Origin: a virus
DNA length: 64,000 bases
Virus record (IMG/VR): IMGVR_UViG_3300031722_000008
Location: 96,541 to 160,540 of that record
Direction: 5' to 3' (one strand)
Shown piece after piece: positions 1 to 8,327 of this stretch. How positions within the stretch are numbered: position 1 is the first letter of the stretch; each line of letters starts with the position of its first letter. The position numbers and the translations under genes were made by a program. The notes beneath the pieces were generated by a model. That model saw only the letters and a list, made by a program, of their open reading frames with translations. It did no database searches and had not been told where the DNA came from.

Positions 1-602
1 TAGGTGAATATAAATCCAAAAAAGAGCAAATGGAGAAAGTGGCATCATGTACCGATGTATCCGAAGAAGCTATAAAATTACTTGATGAAGCTATTGATAT
101 TAATGAAAAAATAAGCACAATTAAGAAAACATTAGATTCTCTTAATTCTTATAAAAAGAAGTCTGCATCAGCTAAAGAAATAATTGACAGGGTAAGCATA
201 GAAGATATTAGTGTTGCTATTGAGCAAATCGATGAGATTATATTATTGACAACTAATATTAAAAATATGAAAGATAGAAATGCCCGATTGAAAGAACTAC
301 TCAAAAAGAAATTTGAATTAGAGGAATTACCAAAAAGCGAAGATATTGATTCAGTTATTGAAAATTTAGATAAAGGAATAGAAATTCTAGAATCTCTATC
401 TAGAATAAAACCTGTTAATGATAAATATAAGAAAGAAATTTTAAGAAAAGAAAATGGAGAAAAGGTTATTGAAGATTTAGACAAAAAACATGATGACGTA
501 GTTGAAGAATACAAAAATGGATTACGTGAGTCAAAACGTTGCGAAGTATGTATGTCCGTAATGACAGAAGAACATATTCACAATATAGAAGAATATATGT
601 AG
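1..602 (+). CDS. Coiled-coil ATPase, probable N-terminal half of a split SMC/Rad50-like protein (5' end outside window)
   Basis: The reading frame is open to the left edge, so the start is missing; the first internal Met is at 30. The visible 190 residues from that Met are almost entirely Glu/Lys/Ile-rich heptad-like helix, as in the arm of an SMC, Rad50 or SbcC protein. At the C-terminus is C-x2-C followed by H-x-H (C171, C174, H182, H184 counted from Met 30). This is a possible zinc site where Rad50 arms carry their CxxC zinc hook. The protein stops just after it, as if cut at the hook. A gene at 5372 encodes what looks like the missing C-terminal ATPase lobe. The stop codon abuts the polymerase ribosome binding site, so the two are probably one operon. 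The Walker A part would lie outside the window, so the ATPase assignment is inferred; it could be an unrelated coiled-coil protein. Confidence 0.55.
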   Translation, partial: GEYKSKKEQMEKVASCTDVSEEAIKLLDEAIDINEKISTIKKTLDSLNSYKKKSASAKEIIDRVSIEDISVAIEQIDEIILLTTNIKNMKDRNARLKELLKKKFELEELPKSEDIDSVIENLDKGIEILESLSRIKPVNDKYKKEILRKENGEKVIEDLDKKHDDVVEEYKNGLRESKRCEVCMSVMTEEHIHNIEEYM

Positions 603-613
603 GAGGGTCAATT

Positions 614-3600
614 ATGGCATGCAAATTTTATCAGTTACACGATCATACAGAGAAAAGCTTAAATGATGGTATGATTAAAGTTAAAAAGCTTGCAAAGAAA
701 TTAAAAGAACAGGGCGTAGATAAATTTGCTGTTACTGAACATGGAGAAATGATGGATATGCCCGCAGCGTATTTAGCGCTTAAAGATGAAGATATCGAAC
801 TTATCGTTGGAATGGAAACATATGTTGCTCCAAGAAAAAGAAGTGATAAGGAAAAAAGCGAAGGTGATGATGCTAATTATCATCTAGTACTTCTTGCGGA
901 AAACAACGAAGGCTATGATAACCTTAAAATCCTTGCATCTGAAGCTGCACTGAACGGATTTTACTATAAGCCTAGAGTAGATAAGGAACTTCTTAGACAA
1001 TACCATAAGGGCATCATAGCATCAAGTGCTTGTCTTGGAGGAAGTATAAATCAATTCCTTTTAGAAGATAAATATGAAGAAGCTAAATTAGAGGCTCTTG
1101 AATATTTAGATATATTTGGTGAAGGGAATTTCTTCTTAGAACTTCAAAGGCATGGACTTAGAGAACAAGAGCAGATTGAGCCTATGATTCTTAGATTAAG
1201 TAGAGAAACTGGAATACCACTCATAGCAACTAATGATTGTCATTACCTAAATAAAGAAGATTGGGAAGCTCACGATATACTTATGGCAATTCAAGCAGGA
1301 ACAACTATTGATGATACTAAGAGAAAAATTTATACTTCTCATGAGTTTTATGTAAAGTCTCCCGAAGAAATGATTCATCTGTTTCGTGACGTACCCGAAG
1401 CTATAGAAAACACCGTAAGAATAGCAGATAGGTGTCACGTTGAATTAGAATTTGGAGTTAATAAAATACCACCATTCAAACTTCCAAATGGATACAAAGG
1501 CACGGAGAATGATTTTTTAAGGGAAATAGTTGAAGGCAATGCTAAAATAAAATATTCAGGAATATCAGAAGAAGTTCAAGAAAGAATAGATTTTGAACTT
1601 GAAGTAATTGAAAGAATGGGATATGTAAACTACTTCCTTATTAATTGGGACTTCTTTAGATTCTGTAGAGAGGGTACTTATGAAATAGAAGATGCTCCAA
1701 ATACTGATTGGGACCCAATACTAACAGGTCCTGGTAGAGGTTCGGGAGCTGGATCAATAGTTGCTTATTGTACTGATATTACTAAAATTGAACCACTCCA
1801 GTTCAATTTATTATTTGAAAGATTCTTATCGCCGGAAAGAGTATCAATGCCGGATATCGATAGTGATTTCGAAGATACTCGAAGACAAGAAGTTATTGAT
1901 TATGTTGTATATAAATATGGAAGAGAATGTATATCTCAAATAATAACTTTTGGAACACTAGCAGCGAGAGCAGTAATAAGAAGAGTGGGGAAAGCATTGG
2001 ATTATCCATACGCAGTATGTGACAAAATAGCAAAATCTATACCTGCAGAAGTTGGAATAACAATAGAAAAGGCACTGGCAGTAAATCAGTCACTTAGAAA
2101 AGCATATGATACTGATAAGAGTATAAAGCGCTTATTGGACTTCTCTATGCAATTAGAAGGTTTAGTTACTAGTTGTAGTACTCATGCGGCAGGAGTACTA
2201 ATAACTGATAAGAAAGGTGTTACAGCCCATGTTCCTTTATGGGAAAATAAAGGTGGAATTGTTGCTCAATTCTCTAAGGATTATATTGAGATGCTAGGAC
2301 TTCTTAAGATGGATTTCTTAGGACTTGGTACATTAGGTATTCTTGGTGATGCAAAAAGAATGATTAGAGCAAATCATGGAGTTAATATTGATTTTGATGA
2401 ATTATATAAACTACCAACAATGGAACCACTACAACTTATAAGGGATGGAAAGACTGAATGCTTATTCCAATTAAATGGAGCAGGTATGACAGCATTTATG
2501 AAAGAATTAAAGCCAAACAGTATAGAAGATATAATTCTAGGTATCTCTATGTACAGACCAGGACCTATGGCTGAAATACCAAAACTTCTATATAGTAAAA
2601 GAAATCCTAATAGTATCACATATGAGGTTGATGGACTTAAATATATTCTTGACCCTACTTATGGAAGTATTGTATATCAGGAACAATGTATGCAAATAGT
2701 TGTTGCGATAGCAGGATTCTCTAAGGCAGACAGCGATAACTTTAGGCGTATTATATCTAAGAAGAAATTAAAAGAAATGCCAAAACAACGTGAATGGTTC
2801 GTTCATGGAAGAAAGAAAGATGATTATGATTATGAAGGGCATCTTAGGCACTACAAAGCAGATATACTAGGAGGAGTAGCTTTAGGTCATAGCGAAGAGG
2901 CACTGAATAAGTTATTCGATAAGATGGTTGACTTCGCCGCTTATGCTTTCAATAAATCCCATGCTGCTGCTTATGCTTTTGTTGGATATTTAACTGCATG
3001 GTTTATGAAATATTATCCTGTAGAATTTATGGCTGCTAATCTTAATGCTGTTCAAAAGAATAGAGCCAAGATTGCGCGGTATATGAATTATGCAAGGAAA
3101 GAATTGAATCTCGAAATTTTAGAGCCTGATATAAATGAATCAGTAGAAAGATTTAAAGCTACAAAAGATGGAAAGATAATGTATACTCTATCAATAAAAG
3201 GAGCATCTATTGATTGTTTAAAGAGAATAGTCGAAGAAAGAGAAACTAATGGTAAATTCGAGAATCTTATCGATTTTATAGCTAGAACGAGAAATTTCCT
3301 AGATAAAAAGACTTATGAGGGATTAATAGGATCAGGAGCATTAAAATGTTTTGGAATAATAAAATCTCAACATTTAGCAGCACTTGATGATTTCTGGGAT
3401 GGATGCCTTAAGAAAACTAAAGATTCCGAAAAGAATGCTTTAAAGAAAAACAAAGACTTTAATTTCGAAGAAATATTGCTAGGAAAAATAGATGGATTAT
3501 TACCAAATATAAATGAATATCCTAAAGATATAGATTTAAGACTTGAAAAAGAGTTCCTAGGAATGTATCTTACTGATAATCCATTATACAGATATGCATA

Positions 3601-4165
3601 TACTATCAAGACTAGCAATAATTTTGAGTTATCTGATGTTGATTATGAAGTTGATGAAGAGACTGGAATTATAATGATGTCGAATGATTCAGTGAGAGAT
3701 AGACAGAAAGTTAGATTTGTAACCATACTAAATGATGTAGCTGAATTAACAACAAAGAAAAAGACTTTAATGGCAAGGCTAGAATTAGAGGATTTAACAG
3801 GAATAGCTGGAGCTTTAATTTGGCCATCAACGTATGATTCAATCAAAAGTAAATTAAAGAAAAATGAAATCTACATGTGTCATGGCTACTTAATGGTATC
3901 ATCAGATGAAGCACCAACCATTGTCGTTGAGGATATGGAACTTATGGAAGAAATGGTTACAGAAAGAGCAATCATTTCAGTTGATAGTAAAGAAGATGCT
4001 GTTGATATCATTAATTACATTAACGATACTGATATGGCAAAAGGTATGACTCCGGTTTATCTAGTTTACAATAATCTCCAAACATTACTAACTAGGAATT
4101 ATTGGATAAACTTAAATCATATGAATCAAAAATATGAAAATAAAATTAAAATAAAGATTTGGTAG
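614..4165 (+). CDS. dnaE: DNA polymerase III alpha subunit, DnaE type
   Basis: Replicative polymerase of about 1183 aa, the usual DnaE length. The N-terminal PHP domain shows H-D-H (9-11) and TEHGEM (41-46). The palm carries GPGRGSGAGS near 370 and the catalytic PDIDSDF at 413-419. YRPGPM and FNKSHAAAYA follow, both family hallmarks. An OB-fold segment lies near 1030-1115. There is no inserted 3'-5' exonuclease domain, so it is DnaE rather than PolC. The start at 614 has AGGAGGG 7 nt upstream; an in-frame start at 539 would overlap the previous gene and lacks such a site. No clear clamp-binding pentapeptide was seen in it. It would copy the phage genome, probably with the host clamp and clamp loader, since neither was recognised in the window. 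Confidence 0.95.
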   Translation: MACKFYQLHDHTEKSLNDGMIKVKKLAKKLKEQGVDKFAVTEHGEMMDMPAAYLALKDEDIELIVGMETYVAPRKRSDKEKSEGDDANYHLVLLAENNEGYDNLKILASEAALNGFYYKPRVDKELLRQYHKGIIASSACLGGSINQFLLEDKYEEAKLEALEYLDIFGEGNFFLELQRHGLREQEQIEPMILRLSRETGIPLIATNDCHYLNKEDWEAHDILMAIQAGTTIDDTKRKIYTSHEFYVKSPEEMIHLFRDVPEAIENTVRIADRCHVELEFGVNKIPPFKLPNGYKGTENDFLREIVEGNAKIKYSGISEEVQERIDFELEVIERMGYVNYFLINWDFFRFCREGTYEIEDAPNTDWDPILTGPGRGSGAGSIVAYCTDITKIEPLQFNLLFERFLSPERVSMPDIDSDFEDTRRQEVIDYVVYKYGRECISQIITFGTLAARAVIRRVGKALDYPYAVCDKIAKSIPAEVGITIEKALAVNQSLRKAYDTDKSIKRLLDFSMQLEGLVTSCSTHAAGVLITDKKGVTAHVPLWENKGGIVAQFSKDYIEMLGLLKMDFLGLGTLGILGDAKRMIRANHGVNIDFDELYKLPTMEPLQLIRDGKTECLFQLNGAGMTAFMKELKPNSIEDIILGISMYRPGPMAEIPKLLYSKRNPNSITYEVDGLKYILDPTYGSIVYQEQCMQIVVAIAGFSKADSDNFRRIISKKKLKEMPKQREWFVHGRKKDDYDYEGHLRHYKADILGGVALGHSEEALNKLFDKMVDFAAYAFNKSHAAAYAFVGYLTAWFMKYYPVEFMAANLNAVQKNRAKIARYMNYARKELNLEILEPDINESVERFKATKDGKIMYTLSIKGASIDCLKRIVEERETNGKFENLIDFIARTRNFLDKKTYEGLIGSGALKCFGIIKSQHLAALDDFWDGCLKKTKDSEKNALKKNKDFNFEEILLGKIDGLLPNINEYPKDIDLRLEKEFLGMYLTDNPLYRYAYTIKTSNNFELSDVDYEVDEETGIIMMSNDSVRDRQKVRFVTILNDVAELTTKKKTLMARLELEDLTGIAGALIWPSTYDSIKSKLKKNEIYMCHGYLMVSSDEAPTIVVEDMELMEEMVTERAIISVDSKEDAVDIINYINDTDMAKGMTPVYLVYNNLQTLLTRNYWINLNHMNQKYENKIKIKIW

Positions 4166-4178
4166 GGGGATTTTAAAA

Positions 4179-4418
4179 ATGAAAACAATGGTAGAATTAA
4201 CAAATTTAAAGAAAAAGGCAAGTGACTTAAGGGATCAATCAATTCAAGCAAAGGCAACAATGAAAGAAGTAGATATCAATATTGAGAATGAAGAGAAAGA
4301 ATTGAAGTCACTAGGGATAAAAGACATAGAAAAAGCTGATGAGGAAATTGAGGGATTTGAAAAGCAAGCAGAAGATTTATACAATGAAGCCTACAGTAAA
4401 ATAGAAAAGTGGATTTAA
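4179..4418 (+). CDS. Small coiled-coil protein
   Basis: A 79-aa, highly charged helical protein, rich in Lys and Glu with heptad-like spacing of Leu and Ile. A GGGGG ribosome binding site sits 13 nt after the polymerase stop. It is the last gene before a strong terminator, so it probably shares the transcript of the left ATPase half and the polymerase. It resembles arm segments of the neighbouring SMC-like halves but has no motif that proves a link. Function unknown. Confidence 0.7.
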   Translation: MKTMVELTNLKKKASDLRDQSIQAKATMKEVDINIENEEKELKSLGIKDIEKADEEIEGFEKQAEDLYNEAYSKIEKWI

Positions 4419-4424
4419 CTTTCT

Positions 4425-4457
4425 AATAAAAAGGGTGTATTATGCGCCCTTTTTATT
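4425..4457 (+). terminator. Rho-independent terminator after the polymerase operon
   Basis: Arms AATAAAAAGGG (4425-4435) and CCCTTTTTATT (4447-4457) pair perfectly, with G4437-C4445 closing further in. The T run is within the right arm. It stands 7 nt after the stop of the small coiled-coil gene. Confidence 0.85.
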
Positions 4458-4485
4458 AATTATGATATGAGTGGGGGGTATATAA

Positions 4486-5394
4486 ATGAAAAGAGGATGG
4501 AGTGATTTACAAGAAGAAATATTAAGAGATATATGTGATATAGATTTTCTAGTTCCAATGACTGTTATATGTTTTTTGGTTCGAAAATCAGAAACATCTA
4601 TCAGATTAAAATTGAAAGAGTTAGGACTTAAACGAGCAATATCAGTATGGTCAAAATCAGATGATAAATATATAGTTGAAAATTATCCAAATAAAAATAT
4701 AATGCTAGGAACTATGAGTATTAAGCTTGGCATGTCAGAGAATGCTATTCATATAAGAGCTTCAAGATTAGGAATTAAGAGGGGAATATCAGATTTAGAT
4801 CAGTATCTGATAGATAATTATGGAAAGGAAGATTGTATTCCTAAGGAAATTGCTAGTAAATTTTGCGTGTCATTATCTCATGTTTATAATCGAGCAGCGG
4901 AGTTGAAATTAGTAACACCTCATGAATATGGAGAAACAACTACATCAAAGTATAATGAAATCACCCAAAGATATAGCAAGGATAATACAGTAGCCCTTGC
5001 TATATCTTTGGGTGTATCTGAATATACAGTAAGAAGGATTGCAAGTAAAGAAAAAATAAGAAAAGCAAAGAAAATTAAGAAACAAAACAAAAAACCTAAA
5101 GTTAAACCTAGATGGACAAAAGAACAAGAACTTTTTCTTAAAGAAAATTATTACAAAATGACATCTAATGATATGATGTCAATATTTCATAAATCATCTT
5201 CATCAATAAATAGTAAACTTAGGCATATGGGATTGCGAGATGGTAGCCTAAAAATATATTGTATTGGATCCATTAAGTTTACTTATATTACCGAGGAAGA
5301 AAAAAGAAGAAAATATGAATATGTTACAATGTATCTACAATTATTAAATCAAAACAAAAGGGGAGATTATTATGTCATCAGAAAAGCTAGCTAA
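4486..5394 (+). CDS. DNA-binding protein with about five tandem Myb/HTH-like repeats
   Basis: The 302-aa protein can be read as five diverged repeats of about 45-55 aa. Each opens with an aromatic or hydrophobic residue plus acidic residues (WSDLQEE, WSKSDDK, ISDLDQY, TTSKYNE, WTKEQEL) and ends in a helix-turn-helix ending such as SETSIRLKLKELGLKR, SENAIHIRASRLGIKR or SSSSINSKLRHMGLRD. This is the layout of Myb/SANT-like or homing-endonuclease-associated HTH repeats. A Lys-rich linker (about 186-204) separates repeats 4 and 5. No nuclease motif is seen, so a regulator or genome-binding protein is inferred. GTGGGGGG lies before the ATG. The 3' end overlaps the next gene by 23 bp. A 20-bp perfect inverted repeat lies inside repeat 4 (4962-5014). 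Confidence 0.7.
   Translation: MKRGWSDLQEEILRDICDIDFLVPMTVICFLVRKSETSIRLKLKELGLKRAISVWSKSDDKYIVENYPNKNIMLGTMSIKLGMSENAIHIRASRLGIKRGISDLDQYLIDNYGKEDCIPKEIASKFCVSLSHVYNRAAELKLVTPHEYGETTTSKYNEITQRYSKDNTVALAISLGVSEYTVRRIASKEKIRKAKKIKKQNKKPKVKPRWTKEQELFLKENYYKMTSNDMMSIFHKSSSSINSKLRHMGLRDGSLKIYCIGSIKFTYITEEEKRRKYEYVTMYLQLLNQNKRGDYYVIRKAS
4962..5014. repeat. Perfect 20-bp inverted repeat inside the HTH-repeat gene
   Basis: Left arm CACCCAAAGATATAGCAAGG (4962-4981) and its exact reverse complement (4995-5014) are separated by 13 nt. It lies wholly within coding sequence, with no T tract after it, so it is not an ordinary terminator. It would form a very stable mRNA hairpin or DNA cruciform. Confidence 0.95.
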
Positions 5395-5974
5395 ATATAT
5401 AAGTGATATGAGAACTGATTTAGCAATAAAACAAAGCAAAAAATCAGAATTAGAAAAGAAACAAGTAGGTATAGAGCTTAATATAAAAAATTTAAATATA
5501 GACGTTCTAGAAGAAACTGTAATAGTGTTAAAGAAGTTATCTAAAACTCAGCGTGATTCCGCGAAACTAAGATTAGAGGAGTTAGCTACAGAAGCATTGC
5601 AATATTCTATGAATGATACAAGAAGAGTAGAAATAAGGATAAATGATACATTAAAAAGACAACAAGCTTATGTATGGCTAGTTGATGATGTAACAGGGCA
5701 TGAAACAGACCCATATGAAGATAATGGTGGTGGAGTTATAGATATTTTAGGTATTGGATTACTTATAATATCTCTACAATCAGCTGAACCACCAATAGAC
5801 GGACCAGTACTTATCGATGAACCTTTTAAAATGGTATCCGAGGAATTTATTCCTGCTCTAGCAAACTTTATCAGAAAAATTTCTGATGATTTTGGAAGAC
5901 AAATAATAGTAGTAACTCATAATAAATATCTAGCAAATACTTTTGATACAAAGATTGATTTCAATCTAATATAA
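5372..5974 (+). CDS. C-terminal lobe of an SMC/Rad50-like ABC ATPase, encoded alone
   Basis: The 200-aa protein starts with about 75 aa of coiled coil. It then shows a glycine-rich signature-like segment (EDNGGGVIDILGIG, about 116-129), Walker B with D-loop (VLIDEPFKM, D149/E150) and an H-loop (VVTHN, H183). This is the order of the C-terminal half of Rad50/SbcC-type ATPases. There is no Walker A P-loop, so it cannot hydrolyse ATP alone and needs an N-lobe partner. The best candidate is the truncated coiled-coil gene at 1-602. GGGGAG lies before the ATG. Likely role: DNA end processing or recombination with a nuclease outside the window. Confidence 0.8.
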   Translation: MSSEKLAKYISDMRTDLAIKQSKKSELEKKQVGIELNIKNLNIDVLEETVIVLKKLSKTQRDSAKLRLEELATEALQYSMNDTRRVEIRINDTLKRQQAYVWLVDDVTGHETDPYEDNGGGVIDILGIGLLIISLQSAEPPIDGPVLIDEPFKMVSEEFIPALANFIRKISDDFGRQIIVVTHNKYLANTFDTKIDFNLI

Positions 5975-5991
5975 TAACTGGAGGTATACTT

Positions 5992-6750
5992 ATGAATAAT
6001 AAGAAAGTTTCGACACTAATAGTCATATCATTATTGGCAACCTATAGTGTTGGCGCTACTTATGAATCGCATAGGCAAAGCGTAATTAAACAAGCAACCA
6101 TAGAAAGAGAAGAAACACTTAGAGAGAACATGGAAAAAGAATTAAGCGACGCACGCATTGAAAGTGATACTAATAAGGAAAAGTTAGCCGAATTAGAATC
6201 TCAAGTGCAAGAAAAAACCAATGCATTGGAGTTAGCCAGGCGAAGTATTGAACTCCTTAATACAAGAGTAGAGTTTGATTATAATGATGTAACAAAACCT
6301 TCCCATGCAACTAATATTGATATGAGAAGGGTACTTAAAGGAACTAAAATGTATGATATAGCTGATGCAATAGTTTCTGCTGAGGAGCAATACAAGAATG
6401 TGAATGCTTTTCTCCTTGCAGGAATAATTGCTCAAGAATCAAGTTGGGGAGGAAGTGATAGAGCTGTATATGATAACAACTTAACTGGTTATGGTGTTTA
6501 TAATCCTGCAAGCAGGGGAATTAATCCTAATAGCAGATACCAAAGTGTTATGAATACAGCCAAATTACTTAGTCGAGATTATCTAACCCCAGGAGGAGAA
6601 CACTACAACGGAGTTAGCTTAATAGCTGTGAATGAAAAGTACTGCTATCAAAAGGATATGAAGACTGTTGATTATAGATGGACATCTGGAATATCAAGTA
6701 TAGCTAATGACTTAGTGAAAAAAGCAAATAGTTATAAGAAGGAGAGATAG
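5992..6750 (+). CDS. Exported or membrane-anchored coiled-coil protein with glucosaminidase-like domain
   Basis: Residues 4-24 are a hydrophobic signal peptide or anchor after MNNKK. Residues 30-92 form a coiled coil. Residues 117-250 read as a glucosaminidase/lysozyme-like fold, with AGIIAQESSWGGS (probable catalytic Glu149), NNLTGYGVY, and a final SISSIANDL-like helix. This is the family that cleaves the peptidoglycan glycan strand. It sits in the replication region, away from the lysis cassette, directly after the ATPase lobe with its own GGAGG site. It could remodel the wall early, or act as a non-catalytic wall anchor. Catalysis is not proven by the sequence. Confidence 0.7.
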   Translation: MNNKKVSTLIVISLLATYSVGATYESHRQSVIKQATIEREETLRENMEKELSDARIESDTNKEKLAELESQVQEKTNALELARRSIELLNTRVEFDYNDVTKPSHATNIDMRRVLKGTKMYDIADAIVSAEEQYKNVNAFLLAGIIAQESSWGGSDRAVYDNNLTGYGVYNPASRGINPNSRYQSVMNTAKLLSRDYLTPGGEHYNGVSLIAVNEKYCYQKDMKTVDYRWTSGISSIANDLVKKANSYKKER

Positions 6751-6755
6751 TTGAT

Positions 6756-7214
6756 ATGGAATTTTGGGTAGATAAATTCACTTTTGAAATAAAAGATTTA
6801 ATTGAAAAAAAGAGAAAACTTATAGCAGAAAGAGATAAGATAAGAGGTAATTTCAAAGCTGCTGAAGCATATTTTACCAAGATAGGCAGTAAGCAAGAAA
6901 TCCAACTTGGAGCAGAAAGAATGTTAGAATTATCTAAGAAATTTTTAGAGATAGATAATGAGATTTCAGATATAGATATAGTAATTGCATCTAATCTTGA
7001 AATCTACCTAGGCAATTTTACTGCAAGAGTTAAAATGCCAGATAGATTGAATGATGCTGGTGATTTAATAAGACATGATTGTGTATATGCAGTTCCGTTT
7101 AAATCCGGCGATGAAAACTTAAAGGAAGTTGTACCTGACGATATATGGTTCTTGAAACTTATCAAAACTGCATTTAAAGCTACCAATGTTACATTTATTG
7201 AAAAGGAAGAGTAG
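6756..7214 (+). CDS. Hypothetical protein with N-terminal coiled coil
   Basis: A 152-aa protein. Residues 10-75 are a charged helical hairpin with coiled-coil character; the rest is mixed alpha/beta with no recognised motif. It follows the glucosaminidase-like gene by 5 nt, with GGAGAG upstream, so it is probably co-transcribed. No function assigned. Confidence 0.75.
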   Translation: MEFWVDKFTFEIKDLIEKKRKLIAERDKIRGNFKAAEAYFTKIGSKQEIQLGAERMLELSKKFLEIDNEISDIDIVIASNLEIYLGNFTARVKMPDRLNDAGDLIRHDCVYAVPFKSGDENLKEVVPDDIWFLKLIKTAFKATNVTFIEKEE

Positions 7215-7217
7215 TTT

Positions 7218-7787
7218 ATGGAGAAAGTAACATTTAAGATGCATGGAGATTGGTTTACTGATTATATAAGGACATTATATTATGGAGATGATCTAAACTT
7301 CAATAAGTGTAGAGATTCATTGATACAGAGCCTATGCTTAAATAATATCTCCGAAGAAGAAAAGGAAGAGTTAGCTAAATTAATACTTTTCGGAGAAAAG
7401 AGATTTGTCGGAATAAATAATTTTGATTTGATTGATGATGTTGATTTTGATGTTTATAAATACAGTAGATTTTCAAGACCAACATTTCATTTAAATTGCA
7501 GAGGTATCAGAGGAATACTCACAAGAGAAGGAATATTTGTGCAATGCCCATATGAAGGTCATGCCAGTACAATAGAAAAGATAGGTATCGATAAATGTGA
7601 AGGAGCAATACAATTTTGGATGGGACTTATGGGAGCTGGTGCTAGTAAGGATAAATGGGAAGATAATATAACTAAACAGCAGCACAAATTCTTCTATCAG
7701 AATATACACTATATGCATCCAGAACAAATCAAAAATTGGAAAAACTTAGTTAAACATGAAATACTCATAAGAAAATATAACTTGTAG
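7218..7787 (+). CDS. Hypothetical protein
   Basis: A 189-aa protein that begins 3 nt after the previous stop. It has scattered Cys (RGIRGILTREGIFVQCPYEGH) and a C-terminal region rich in aromatic residues, His and Lys. No known motif was recognised. It is kept as real because of its length, operon spacing and codon use like its neighbours. Confidence 0.7.
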   Translation: MEKVTFKMHGDWFTDYIRTLYYGDDLNFNKCRDSLIQSLCLNNISEEEKEELAKLILFGEKRFVGINNFDLIDDVDFDVYKYSRFSRPTFHLNCRGIRGILTREGIFVQCPYEGHASTIEKIGIDKCEGAIQFWMGLMGAGASKDKWEDNITKQQHKFFYQNIHYMHPEQIKNWKNLVKHEILIRKYNL

Positions 7788-7799
7788 GAGGAATTAATT

Positions 7800-8006
7800 A
7801 TGCTGAAGAAAAAGTATTATAAAATGGAAGTAACAATAAAAGCACATGTGTTGGTACCAGCAGATGAATATGACGATAAAGAATTAGCAATAGAATGTAT
7901 TGAAACAGGAGATATCGAGGATATTGCTTCTCAAATTAAAGAATGTAATGATGAACCTTGTTTTGTGTTTGTTAATAAGAATACAGTCAAAGAAGTAGAA
8001 TACTAA
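7800..8006 (+). CDS. Small acidic hypothetical protein
   Basis: A 68-aa protein that reads as alternating strand and helix with many Asp/Glu. It has a good AGGAGG site 8 nt before the ATG. It is similar in style to small host-takeover proteins of large phages, but no family is recognised. Confidence 0.7.
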   Translation: MLKKKYYKMEVTIKAHVLVPADEYDDKELAIECIETGDIEDIASQIKECNDEPCFVFVNKNTVKEVEY

Positions 8007-8024
8007 TTCGAAGGAGATAATAAT

Positions 8025-8153
8025 ATGCCCGATAAAATAAATTGCAATTGTAGTATATGTAAAAAATATACTCCATATAGCGAAAAGTGGGTTTTAATAT
8101 CAATTTATTTAGCCAATAGAAAAAATCGAAAAATAAGTAATTCGCAAAACTAA
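8025..8153 (+). CDS. Very small Cys-containing protein
   Basis: A 42-aa protein with C-x-C-x2-C near its N-terminus (NCNCSICKKY) and a basic C-terminus. A GGAG site precedes the ATG. It ends just before a repeated promoter element. The motif suggests metal binding, but three Cys alone do not prove it. Confidence 0.55.
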   Translation: MPDKINCNCSICKKYTPYSEKWVLISIYLANRKNRKISNSQN

Positions 8154-8163
8154 TTAATAATTA

Positions 8164-8179
8164 GTATAAGATATTAAAG
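8164..8179 (+). promoter_or_regulatory. Repeated 16-bp element, probable phage promoter (copy 1)
   Basis: GTATAAGATATTAAAG is identical at 8164, 8871 and 17801, each time in a gap between genes on the + strand. It contains a -10-like TATAAG with a preceding G but no good -35 box here. What follows is a structured region ending in a terminator, as expected for a short transcript starting near 8178. Confidence 0.65.
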
Positions 8180-8303
8180 AAAGGTGACTTCACCTAGAAG
8201 TGAATAATACTAGGTCAGTAAGATAGTCCGTATAGGGTGACGGAAAAATAACAACTCTATTATTCAAATATAATAAATGTGATGAAAATCACATTTATTT
8301 TTT
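8178..8303 (+). ncRNA. Probable small structured RNA with own promoter and terminator
   Basis: About 125 nt with no reading frame, bounded by the repeated promoter element and a strong terminator. Competing stems are possible: AGGTG (8182-8186) with CACCT (8191-8195), or ACCTAG (8192-8197) with CTAGGT (8210-8215). A 9-bp long-range stem TGAATAATA/TATTATTCA joins 8201-8209 to 8258-8266. A hairpin TCCGT/ACGGA (8227-8231, 8240-8244) has loop ATAGGGTG, whose GGTG could pair with CACC at 8191-8194 as a pseudoknot. It matches no RNA class that I recognise. It could be a free sRNA or a leader for the gene at 8328. Confidence 0.6.
8272..8303 (+). terminator. Terminator of the 8178-8303 RNA
   Basis: Perfect 12-bp stem AATAAATGTGAT/ATCACATTTATT closed by a GAAA tetraloop (8284-8287) and ending in six T (8298-8303). 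Confidence 0.9.
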
Positions 8304-8327
8304 GCTCAAAAATAAGGAGGGGTAATT

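Noticed and set aside
149-514. Open frame on the - strand opposite the coiled-coil gene
   Set aside because: It is a shadow of the Lys/Glu-rich + strand gene (Ser/Phe/Leu-rich product) with no ribosome binding site.
539-613. Upstream in-frame start for the polymerase gene
   Set aside because: It overlaps the previous gene and has no ribosome binding site; ATG 614 has AGGAGGG and starts exactly at the PHP domain.
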